The notes beneath the pieces are model-generated. The model saw only the letters and a program-made list of their open reading frames with translations. It had not been told where the DNA came from and ran no database searches. The position numbers and the translations under genes are program-made. DNA of 64,000 nucleotides from an uncultured Alphaproteobacteria bacterium (lineage in GTDB: Bacteria; Pseudomonadota; Alphaproteobacteria; MPNO01; UBA2964): NCBI GenBank assembly GCA_951812775.1, contig OX638326.1, positions 2,553,391 to 2,617,390 on the forward strand, written 5' to 3'. This document shows, one piece after another, positions 55,183-62,721 of the stretch. The first letter of the stretch is position 1. Each line of letters begins with the position of its first letter.

Positions 55183-56823
55183 TTATGTACGGGGAACATC
55201 GCGGATTGAGGTGTTTGGTGCAACATCATTTCGCCGCAACTGGGCGCTGCGACGGCCATTTTCCATATAGCGCCCGTCAACCGCCCGCTGCGCCATCTCT
55301 TCCCATTCTTCAGACCAATCCCCAAGCGAATAACCGTGCCAAGGGCTCTCTGGCTTTAGCGGTGGCAGATCAAGGCTCTCCCACAAATCCTTGGCGCCCT
55401 CCATAAACTCTTTCGTCGGCAAGGCAATTGGCGGCATATCCGATTTGAGTGTCGCATTGATGAGCATGGTTCCGTCGAAACCATCGCCCCGTTCCAACGC
55501 CGGACCATGCCCACGATCACGATATTTCAGGATCTCAACGTCCAGGGCCGGATTGGCGCGATAGGCTAAAGCCCAAAACACGGCATCCCCCTGTTCAGGA
55601 TCAATATCCTCGTTGACCGCAATCACATACTTGCCGCAGGCAGAATCAAAACTGGCCGTGCCATAAAGCGCCCGCCAGATTTCAGTCGTTGGGACCCCAC
55701 GTTCAAAAACCAGAAACGCCAACCGCCGGATATTGGTCAGCGGCTCATGCAAGGAGACATGTTTTAGACCCTTGATACCAAGATGATCGGTCAGATGGTT
55801 GAGGAATTTCGGTTCCATCGCGACCCGCTTGATGACGCTCGATTCCGATGGCGTTACCTGCGAAATAATTGACGCCATGATGGCGTCCTTTCGGCGGGTG
55901 ATCGCGGTAACCTCAAAAACAAAGTTAAATTCTTCGAGATTAATATGGCCGTGACTCTCACCGAAGGGCGCTTCCGGCTCCAGCATTTCAGTATCCAGCA
56001 ACCCCTCGATGATGATGTCCGCATCCGCAGGGACCATCAGGTCAACCGTCTTTGCCTTAACAACGCGAATAGGCGCACCGGCGAGCGCACCGGCAACGGC
56101 GATCTCATCAACGCCTTCGCGAATTTTCTGTGGACTGACATAGGCAAGTGCCGGTGGACATCCCACCATGATCGCCATCGGCATTTTTCCACCGCGTGCC
56201 TTATACTTGTCCCAATGGGCGTGACCTCCCTGACGAAGATTGGCAAACATCTTCAAACCGATGCGGTCAGACGCTTTTATGCCACCGCGATAAGTCCCCA
56301 TATTCTGCACGCCGGTATCCGGGTCACGTGAGATACAGCTTGTTGCAGTCAAATAGGGCGCGACATCAAAACCGGGCGTTGAGATTGGCACCGGCAAAGC
56401 ATCAAGTCCCTTACCCTCACCATCAAGATCAGAACCGGTTAAAACGACTTCCTGGCAGGGCGCATCCTGAATCTCAACCGGCATTACCGGCGCCGCGAGG
56501 GCCTGCTTCCAATGTGCCCCGATCTCAGAAACCGGCACCCCCATGCCGATGCCATAGATTTCGGGTGTCGTCGCCATGGCACCAACGACCAGCGGAATGT
56601 CGTATTTGTTGCCGCGACTGTCAGTGACATTGTTGAAAAGGAAGGCTTTGCGCTGTGATTCAGGAATACCACCGCGAAATTGCCAGCGGACCAGCGGTTT
56701 TAGCTCGGTATCTTTATTGACCAGCGCATCAATCTCGTAGAGCAACCCGGCTTCTCTAAGCGTTTCGATATGGTCATGCAGATCGGGATATCCTCTGCCG
56801 CCATAGTTTTTGTTGTTAGCCAT
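55183..56823 (-). CDS. UbiD-family decarboxylase
   Basis: A 546-residue prenylated-flavin decarboxylase that reversibly removes CO2 from aromatic or unsaturated acids. The flavin- and metal-binding region is TSCISRDPDTGVQNMGTYRG near 162-181, and the catalytic Glu is in EPEAPFGESHGH near 284. The N-terminal start YPDLHDHIETLREAGLL is common in the family. The enzyme needs prenyl-FMN made by UbiX, which is not in this window. It heads the six-gene leftward operon with OB-fold, thiolase, molybdopterin, CoA transferase and hydratase genes. An acid that is carboxylated or decarboxylated early in a CoA pathway is the likely theme. Confidence 0.9.
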   Translation of the reverse strand: MANNKNYGGRGYPDLHDHIETLREAGLLYEIDALVNKDTELKPLVRWQFRGGIPESQRKAFLFNNVTDSRGNKYDIPLVVGAMATTPEIYGIGMGVPVSEIGAHWKQALAAPVMPVEIQDAPCQEVVLTGSDLDGEGKGLDALPVPISTPGFDVAPYLTATSCISRDPDTGVQNMGTYRGGIKASDRIGLKMFANLRQGGHAHWDKYKARGGKMPMAIMVGCPPALAYVSPQKIREGVDEIAVAGALAGAPIRVVKAKTVDLMVPADADIIIEGLLDTEMLEPEAPFGESHGHINLEEFNFVFEVTAITRRKDAIMASIISQVTPSESSVIKRVAMEPKFLNHLTDHLGIKGLKHVSLHEPLTNIRRLAFLVFERGVPTTEIWRALYGTASFDSACGKYVIAVNEDIDPEQGDAVFWALAYRANPALDVEILKYRDRGHGPALERGDGFDGTMLINATLKSDMPPIALPTKEFMEGAKDLWESLDLPPLKPESPWHGYSLGDWSEEWEEMAQRAVDGRYMENGRRSAQLRRNDVAPNTSIRDVPRT

Positions 56824-56961
56824 TTCTTCCTCAGGTAATCTTGATCAATCCTATAGTGCGCCTCGCGACCACCGGCAATCAATCACAAAGTAAATTTTTG
56901 TTTGTCGCAAAAATGCCTGCTTCATTATTAAATTCTTTGTTCTCTTTTTTAGTTGTTTACC

Positions 56962-56998
56962 GATTCGGTTTATGGTATTAGGTAAAGGGATTCGGTTT
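56962..56998 (+). repeat. Direct 10-bp repeat before Panacea-like gene
   Basis: GATTCGGTTT occurs at 56962-56971 and again at 56989-56998, 27 bases apart start to start, just before the first codons of the gene. An operator for self-regulation is possible; chance is not excluded for ten bases. Confidence 0.4.
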
Positions 56999-57464
56999 GC
57001 AAAAAAGTATTCATATGCCCGAGAATTTGTCGGCGAGAACTAAGCTCGTTCTCAGCGCTTTAGCATCAAGTAACGGTGCAGAATTTGCTCCCGTTCAAGT
57101 TCAAAAGTTATTTTTCTTGTTGGATGAGAACATCTCCGCCTCAATTGGCGGAAAACAGTTTGAATTTACGCCATATGATTATGGTCCTTTCGATCAAAAC
57201 GTATACCGTGAGTTAGAGCATCTTGAAAAACTAGGTTTTGTAAAAATTGAAAATCCAGATATGGCGTCTGGCCTTCGTAGATACTCCGTAAGCGCTGAAG
57301 GACAGAAGGCTGGAACCAAGCTTTTAAAAACCTTTCCGAAAGAAACCCAAGATTACATGTCAACAATTTCCGAATGGATTTGTGGACTATCATTTAGCCA
57401 ACTAGTTGGTTCGATTTACAAAGCCTATCCTAATATGCGCGTTAACAGTGTTTTTAACGACTAA
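56997..57464 (+). CDS. Panacea/YwgA-like protein, possible antitoxin or regulator
   Basis: A 155-residue protein of uncertain family. The pattern VQKLFFLLDENI, then FEFTPYDYGPFDQNVYRELEHLEKLGFV and LRRYSVSAEG, resembles the winged-helix-like Panacea (SocA/DUF4065) and YwgA-type proteins, several of which are antitoxins. It is not an exact match. Translation may start at TTG 56997 after AAAGGGA, or at ATG 57015 which lacks a good site. It faces a proteasome-like hydrolase gene that ends four bases into its stop region. The region is AT-rich (26 G/C in 57001-57060), unlike most of the window, which suggests a transferred pair. Confidence 0.5.
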   Translation: MQKSIHMPENLSARTKLVLSALASSNGAEFAPVQVQKLFFLLDENISASIGGKQFEFTPYDYGPFDQNVYRELEHLEKLGFVKIENPDMASGLRRYSVSAEGQKAGTKLLKTFPKETQDYMSTISEWICGLSFSQLVGSIYKAYPNMRVNSVFND

Positions 57465-58246
57465 GACTTTGGTGCTTTCGGCACATCACTTGCTTCGATT
57501 TTTCCTTCAAGTTGATCCTTGAAGGATGAGAAATATGCAGTTACTTCCTGAACCATATTTTCGTGTTCAGCCAACTCACTTTCTGATAGTAACTTTGCCT
57601 CAAACTGCCCCTTGTTTCTGCGTAAAACAGCTATTCGCTCTGGCCCCTTAATCCCTCCAGGATTCACCTCACAAGCATGCCGTAGAGCCCACAACGCAGT
57701 GAAGATTCCGCCCTGTAATTTTGGTGGACCGTCTCCCCAGAAAATTTCCCTAAATAGGGCAAGAAACGGGTCTGTAATTGCCTGCCCACTTCCGGCAGAT
57801 GCAAACCACAAATCATCTAGCTGCTTAATTTCAGGCTGAAAACCGACTGATCCGGGCAACTCACAAAGAGCTGTGGAGTTTTCGGCTGGATAAGCAACAA
57901 ATGCAGACATCGCTATATGAGCCAAATTTGCTATATGAGCCAAATTTTGCGGTATCATAGTTTTTGCGAATTCATTTACGCCTTCGCTCGACAGCAAGCT
58001 AGCAATTTCTAAGGCATTCTTATCTTTGAATTGTTTTTCTTTATAGAGTCGTGTCACTACATCGCAGTATCGTTGAGCATGACTAACATAGCCGGCGCAG
58101 GCAACAATTACGCGATCACCAACTATTTTAATCTTTTTCGCTGTGTTTTGTTCTATGGTTCGAATCTGACCGTCATCAAAAGTGGCGGAACTATCCGCAC
58201 CTATGACAACACCATCCCGACACTGAATTGCAACCAACGAGGTCAT
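57461..58246 (-). CDS. Stand-alone proteasome-type Ntn hydrolase
   Basis: A 261-residue protein that resembles 20S proteasome beta subunits. After removal of Met the chain starts Thr1-Ser-Leu, then CRDGVVIGAD puts Asp at position 17, and KK at 36-37 follows the NTA block, close to Lys33 of the proteasome. This Thr/Asp/Lys set is the Ntn active site. I therefore take ATG 58246 over 58261, because only that start gives an N-terminal Thr. No pore alpha subunit, HslU or ARC/Mpa ATPase gene is nearby. A six-residue repeat, NLAHIA twice, comes from an 18-bp tandem duplication at 57912-57947. Known stand-alone Ntn proteases exist; the substrate is unknown. Confidence 0.65.
   Translation of the reverse strand: MTSLVAIQCRDGVVIGADSSATFDDGQIRTIEQNTAKKIKIVGDRVIVACAGYVSHAQRYCDVVTRLYKEKQFKDKNALEIASLLSSEGVNEFAKTMIPQNLAHIANLAHIAMSAFVAYPAENSTALCELPGSVGFQPEIKQLDDLWFASAGSGQAITDPFLALFREIFWGDGPPKLQGGIFTALWALRHACEVNPGGIKGPERIAVLRRNKGQFEAKLLSESELAEHENMVQEVTAYFSSFKDQLEGKIEASDVPKAPKS
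57912..57947. repeat. 18-bp in-frame tandem duplication inside the Ntn hydrolase gene
   Basis: GCTATATGAGCCAAATTT at 57912-57929 is repeated exactly at 57930-57947. In the protein it gives NLAHIA twice in a row near residue 105. It keeps the frame. Confidence 0.9.
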
Positions 58247-58359
58247 TTCGCAAAAGACCAATCATTCAAAAAAATTCCAGTCTTTAGCTCATAACACGAT
58301 TCAAAAGAATCACGCGCAAAAAATCGATTTATTTTTTGGAATTACAACTAATAAATTCA

Positions 58360-59268
58360 TTATTTGCTTGTTTCGGTCGCTGCCTTCTTATTCACCCGTT
58401 CACGGTAGGAAATGATGGTGGTCGCCAGGACAATCGTAACCGCGCCAGCCCAGGTCCAGATATCGGGAATTTCAGAAAACGCTACATAGCCAAATATCGT
58501 CGCCCAAATCATACGAGTAAACACGATAGGCTCAGCAAAACTCAAATCGGCAATCGCATAGGCTTTGGCCGTAAACAAGTGTCCAAGGCTGCCAAGGGCG
58601 CCGATCGCTACCAGACCCAATAATTGCTCAAATGTCGGCCACTGCCAGTAGAACAGGGCGACAACGAGGGTAATGGGTGTCATCAGAAACTGGACATAGG
58701 CAGCGATGGTTGCCGGGTCCTCTGTCCTGGTCAGGCTCTTGGCAAAAAGTTTGGAAATCGCCGCCAATGCGGTCGCGGCAATCGCCAGGAGCGCACCGAT
58801 ATTTACCGCTTCAAATCCGGGACGAATGACCATTAATGCCCCGATTGCGCCCAGGATCAGCGCCGTCCAGCGCCAGATTCTGACCCTTTCCCCAAAAGCC
58901 ACCATGGCGCCCAGCGTTACAAATAAGGGACCGGTAAGATTTAGCGCCGTGGCATCTGCAAGCGGGATAAGCGACAGAGCCATAAACCAGCACAGCATCG
59001 ACATCGAGTTAATGCAGGCGCGAATGCTGTGAAACCCCAGACGTTTTGTCATGAACATCTTGGCACCGCCCTGCATTAACAAAGGCACCAGCACCAGGAA
59101 GCCAAACAGGTTGCGATAAAAGGCGATGACGAAAGGATGCAGATCGAACGAAACCAGCCGAACCGTGCCATGCATGAACGCAAATAATGCCCCGGCAAGC
59201 ACCATAAAAGCTGTCGCCATTACAGCGGGCGACGCAATTGCGGATGAATCTCCGGCGGGAGCGGCCAT
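58360..59268 (-). CDS. EamA/DMT-family transporter
   Basis: A 302-residue ten-helix permease. Repeat one starts TAFMVLAGALFAFMHGTVRLV and its signature is ADATALNLTGPLFV; repeat two shows IADLSFAEPIVFTRMIWA and TWAGAVTIVLATTII. The protein starts with a short Ala/Ser leader. It is upstream of nothing on its strand within 100 bases and is divergent from the internally deleted OYE gene at 59429. The gap of about 100 bases from the Ntn hydrolase start shows no clear promoter. Confidence 0.88.
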   Translation of the reverse strand: MAAPAGDSSAIASPAVMATAFMVLAGALFAFMHGTVRLVSFDLHPFVIAFYRNLFGFLVLVPLLMQGGAKMFMTKRLGFHSIRACINSMSMLCWFMALSLIPLADATALNLTGPLFVTLGAMVAFGERVRIWRWTALILGAIGALMVIRPGFEAVNIGALLAIAATALAAISKLFAKSLTRTEDPATIAAYVQFLMTPITLVVALFYWQWPTFEQLLGLVAIGALGSLGHLFTAKAYAIADLSFAEPIVFTRMIWATIFGYVAFSEIPDIWTWAGAVTIVLATTIISYRERVNKKAATETSK

Positions 59269-59428
59269 TAAATCTTTCCTGGGTCATTCTCGCGCGCAAT
59301 AACAGGTAAGCGCGATGTTAGGACGTTTCGCCAAGTCTACTCCGCCCGCTCCAAGGGCACCAGCGTACCCTTGCCGCGATATCAAACCCGTGTAAGCTCG
59401 CCAGCAACCTGCTTCACTGGAGATACGA

Positions 59429-60196
59429 ATGTCAGACGCGCCAAATTCCGAAACACCACCAATGTTTACGCCGTTCACGTTGCGTGACTTAACCGTGAGT
59501 AACCGCGTGGTGATGTCACCAATGTGCATGTATTTCGCCGACGACCTCGATGGCACACCCACTGACTTTCATGTTGTTCATCTTTGTAGCCGCGCTATGG
59601 GGGGCGCCGGGTTGGTCATGACCGAGATGACACAGGTTTCCCGCGAAGGCCGTATCTCACCTGGCGATGCCGATATGTATGACGACAAACATGTCGACGG
59701 TTGGAAGCGTGTTGTTGATTTCGTCCACACGCGCACTGATGCGTATGGCGGTTCCCTGGAAAACAGGATGAATTTGCCTTTGGAGGTGTTTCGCGCGGTG
59801 CGCGCTGTCTGGCCGGAGGAGAAACCTATTTCGGCTCGCATTTCTGCGATCGACTGGAATGATGACGGCAATCAGATCGAAGACGGAGTTGAGATCGCAA
59901 AAATGTTCAAAGCCGCTGGTCTCGATATCATTGATGTCTCCAGTGGCAATGTCACGAGCGAGCGCCGTCCGGTCACACCGGGTCTGTTCCAAACACCCTT
60001 TAGCGAACAGATCCGCCGCGAAGCTGACATGCCAACAATGACAGTCGGCAACCTCGCGGTCGCCGAACAGATCAACGGTGTGATTGAAGAGGGCCGTGCC
60101 GATCTGTGCTGTGTTGGGAAGGGTCATTTGTTTGATCCATACTTCGTCCGCCATGCAGCCCGCGAATTGGGCTATGACCTGAAGTGGCCGAACTAG
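59429..60196 (+). CDS. OYE-family NADH:flavin oxidoreductase, internally deleted
   Basis: A shortened member of the Old Yellow Enzyme family, 255 residues compared with 368 for its paralog at 60249. The N-terminal part (PPMFTPFTLRD, VVMSPMCMYFADD, HVVHLCSRAMGGAGL) aligns with the paralog, then VVDFVHT jumps directly to RTDAYGGSLENRM. About 102 codons are missing in frame, which takes away the GLQLGHAG and FHCAHGYLMSS substrate/flavin stretches. The rest of the flavin domain (MTVGNL, CVGKGHLFDPYFV) remains. It also lacks the last 12 residues. The ATG follows GGAG. It can be translated, but is probably not an active oxidoreductase. The intact copy lies 52 nt downstream. Confidence 0.75.
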   Translation: MSDAPNSETPPMFTPFTLRDLTVSNRVVMSPMCMYFADDLDGTPTDFHVVHLCSRAMGGAGLVMTEMTQVSREGRISPGDADMYDDKHVDGWKRVVDFVHTRTDAYGGSLENRMNLPLEVFRAVRAVWPEEKPISARISAIDWNDDGNQIEDGVEIAKMFKAAGLDIIDVSSGNVTSERRPVTPGLFQTPFSEQIRREADMPTMTVGNLAVAEQINGVIEEGRADLCCVGKGHLFDPYFVRHAARELGYDLKWPN

Positions 60197-60248
60197 TATC
60201 CGGCGGCAGGTGTCTTCAATCCCAACCCTGAAATCATGAGATAATCGC

Positions 60249-61355
60249 ATGGCGACAAATCCCGTGCCCGAGACCGATATTCCCCCAATGTTTACGCCGT
60301 TTCGCCTGCGCGAAATGGAGATGATAAATCGCGTCGTTATGTCACCGCTTTGCATGTACTCCGCAGAAGATGGCGTTGTTGGTGATTGGCATGTTGTTCA
60401 CCTTGGCAGCCGCGCGATTGGCGGTGCCGGACTGATTTTCGCGGAAATGACAGCGGTTCACCCAGATGGACGGATATCGATCCGTGATGCCGGCATTTGG
60501 GATAACAAACATACCGAGCCCTGGAAGCGAGTGGTCAATTTTGCCCATGAGAATACCGACGCAAAGATCGGCTTGCAGCTCGGACATGCCGGGCGCAAAG
60601 GTGATACCGGACTGAGTTGGCAACGTGGCACTGATGCGCAGATGGAATATGGTTTCGATATTGTCGCACCAACCGCCCTTCCGATATCCGAGCGCGCTCG
60701 TACCCCGCGCATAATTACCGATGAAGAAATCGAAACGCTACCGGGCCTTTATAAACGCGCGACCGAGCGCGCTGAAGAAGCGGAGTTCGACGTTCTAAAT
60801 TTTCACTGTGCGCATGGCTATTTAATGTCGAGTTTCATTTCACCGCTCAGCAATCACCGCAATGATGAATATGGTGGCCCGCTGGAAAACCGGATGCGGC
60901 TGCCGCTCGAAGTGTTTGCTGAGGTTCGAAAGGCCTGGCCCGATCACAAGCCCATCGTCGTCCGGATTTCAGCCGTGGACTGGGAGGAAGGCGGCCATGA
61001 AATCGAAGACGCCGTTGAGATCGCCAAAATGTTTCAGGCTGCGGGGGCCGACGCCATGGATGTTTCCAGCGGTATGGTCACCAATAAACGGCCCCCCGAC
61101 ACGTCCTTATTCCAGGTGCCCTTTGCTGAACGCATCCGTGCCGAAACCGGAATGGCGACCATGGCCGTCGGCAATATCGAAACTGGTGAGCAGATGAACG
61201 ACATCATCAGCAATGACAGGGCAGACTTCTGTGTTGTGGGACGGGGCCACATGTATGACCCTTATCTGACACGCCACATCGCGCGGGAGATTGGATACGA
61301 CTATCCCTGGCCAAACGAGTATGGCCGTGGCGGCGGCTTTCGTTCCAATCTTTAG
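60249..61355 (+). CDS. OYE-family NADH:flavin oxidoreductase
   Basis: A 368-residue FMN enzyme of the Old Yellow Enzyme type that reduces activated C=C bonds. Landmarks are VVMSPLCMYSAEDG (flavin loop) at the start, KIGLQLGHAGRKG near 100, the active-site pair in NFHCAHGYLMSSFISP near 180, HRNDEYGGPLENRM, and the phosphate-binding VGNIETGEQM and CVVGRGHMYDP. Both catalytic histidines and the flavin sites are present. It shares most of its sequence with the deleted copy upstream, so it looks like the working partner of a tandem duplication. Its stop overlaps the next gene on the other strand by four bases. Confidence 0.9.
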   Translation: MATNPVPETDIPPMFTPFRLREMEMINRVVMSPLCMYSAEDGVVGDWHVVHLGSRAIGGAGLIFAEMTAVHPDGRISIRDAGIWDNKHTEPWKRVVNFAHENTDAKIGLQLGHAGRKGDTGLSWQRGTDAQMEYGFDIVAPTALPISERARTPRIITDEEIETLPGLYKRATERAEEAEFDVLNFHCAHGYLMSSFISPLSNHRNDEYGGPLENRMRLPLEVFAEVRKAWPDHKPIVVRISAVDWEEGGHEIEDAVEIAKMFQAAGADAMDVSSGMVTNKRPPDTSLFQVPFAERIRAETGMATMAVGNIETGEQMNDIISNDRADFCVVGRGHMYDPYLTRHIAREIGYDYPWPNEYGRGGGFRSNL

Positions 61356-62242
61356 TCGCTAGTGTCTTCCGACGCCTGTTTGGTTTCGCGCCACCAGATA
61401 TAGAGCCCGCTGGCGATGACGACGGCGGTACCGCCAATTGTCATCATGTCCGGGAACTGCCCGAAAAAGATAAACCCGAATAATGTTGCCCAAATGATCT
61501 GGGTATAGAGGAAGGGTGAGAGGCGGGATGCTGGCGCAATTTCGAGCCCCCGAATCAAGAGATAGTGGCCAATGCCATACATACCGCCGAGACCCATCAT
61601 CAGAATCCACTCAAATGGTGTCGGCGTAATCCAGACAAGCGGTACAAAGAATGAGGTCACGCTGACCCCAAATACAGAGGTCCAAAACAGGCTCGTTTGG
61701 GTACTGTCTGTACGCGACGCAATTCGGGTGAGGATCTGATAGATCGCATAGGCAATGGCCGAACCGAAGGGGAGCAACGTCGCCCAATGTGTGGCGACAC
61801 CGCCGGGGCGTATAATGATCATCGCCCCAATAAATCCAACAAAAATCGCCGCCCACCGGCGCCAGCCGACCCGTTCTTTCAGAATAGGAATCGAAAAGGC
61901 TGTGATCATAATCGGTGCAATAAACAGAATAGCCACCGCATCGGCGAGCGGCAGATAGCGTAACGCAAAAAAGAACAGGCAGGTTGCAAACAGCATCAGG
62001 GCTGAGCGTGAAATATGCAGCCAGGGCCGGGAGGTTTTGGCGAGCCGAAATATGCCAGAGCGGAAGAAAAGAACGAATGTTACCAGCGCATGGAATACGT
62101 AACGCGCCCAGACGACCTGGGTGATTTCATATTTTGCCGCGAGTGTTTTAACGATGGCTTCGCCCCCGGCAAACAGCGCGAGGCCGATCATCATTAAGAC
62201 AATTCCGAGGCGAATATTCTGGGGACGATCAAACTGAGCCAT
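61352..62242 (-). CDS. EamA/DMT-family transporter
   Basis: A 296-residue ten-helix permease. The first repeat has LPLADAVAILFIAPIMITAF and the second IRGLEIAPASRLSPFLYTQII, which together mark an EamA protein. I chose ATG 62242; TTG 62263 would add seven residues. The final residues (WWRETKQASEDTSD) are acidic. The gene converges with the intact OYE gene, overlapping it by four bases, and its 5' side faces the small YLDPGTGS gene across a 229-nt gap. It is one of six complete DMT genes here. Confidence 0.88.
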   Translation of the reverse strand: MAQFDRPQNIRLGIVLMMIGLALFAGGEAIVKTLAAKYEITQVVWARYVFHALVTFVLFFRSGIFRLAKTSRPWLHISRSALMLFATCLFFFALRYLPLADAVAILFIAPIMITAFSIPILKERVGWRRWAAIFVGFIGAMIIIRPGGVATHWATLLPFGSAIAYAIYQILTRIASRTDSTQTSLFWTSVFGVSVTSFFVPLVWITPTPFEWILMMGLGGMYGIGHYLLIRGLEIAPASRLSPFLYTQIIWATLFGFIFFGQFPDMMTIGGTAVVIASGLYIWWRETKQASEDTSD

Positions 62243-62371
62243 GAGAGGACTAAAACCGGGCAAGTTGCAATGCGCAGAAACATCACGCCGCGCGGTGCCA
62301 TGGTTTTAAAGACCCACTACACTTCCGGCAAGTCCGGCATGGGCCCGACAATCATATAGCTGTTACAAGGT

Positions 62372-62400
62372 TTGATTTAGTTCAGGCTTAATAATACTCT
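62372..62400 (+). promoter_or_regulatory. Candidate promoter of the YLDPGTGS/methyltransferase pair
   Basis: TTGATT at 62372-62377 and TACTCT at 62395-62400 are 17 bases apart, 71 bases before the YLDPGTGS start. The match is weak to moderate; no operator or hairpin is visible in the remaining gap from 62243 to 62471. Confidence 0.3.
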
Positions 62401-62471
62401 CACCGTGAGTTTCCGGTCGGGCTTTGAAGATCAACTTTCGCTGGTCGCACTGGAATGTTTTGGAGTGGTTT

Positions 62472-62696
62472 ATGAAGAGCTTCGTCGATTTGAGTATTGT
62501 TCTCGTGGCGATTACCCTGATTTCGATACGTCCAGCTTATGCTTACCTTGATCCTGGAACAGGTAGTCTGATAATTCAGGGTATAATTGGCACGATCGCC
62601 GCTGCTGGCTTTTTCTTTCGTTCCTATCTACATAAATTTTGGACGATGATTCGCGGGAAATCGACTGATGAAGATGCTACCGATCCAAAAGATTGA
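62472..62696 (+). CDS. Small YLDPGTGS membrane protein
   Basis: A 74-residue protein with two hydrophobic segments. The first is residues 6-18 (LSIVLVAITLISI), followed by a processing-like ISIRPAYA before YLDPGTGSLIIQG, and the second is IIGTIAAAGFFFRS. A basic, acidic tail (RGKSTDEDATDPKD) ends the chain. Small proteins with the YLDPGTGS segment recur in many bacteria, often beside surface-polysaccharide or methyltransferase genes; the function is unknown. ATG 62472 follows GGAG by six bases. It precedes the methyltransferase by 25 bases on the same strand. Confidence 0.65.
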   Translation: MKSFVDLSIVLVAITLISIRPAYAYLDPGTGSLIIQGIIGTIAAAGFFFRSYLHKFWTMIRGKSTDEDATDPKD

Positions 62697-62721
62697 AACC
62701 CAATATTAGAAACGAATAATT

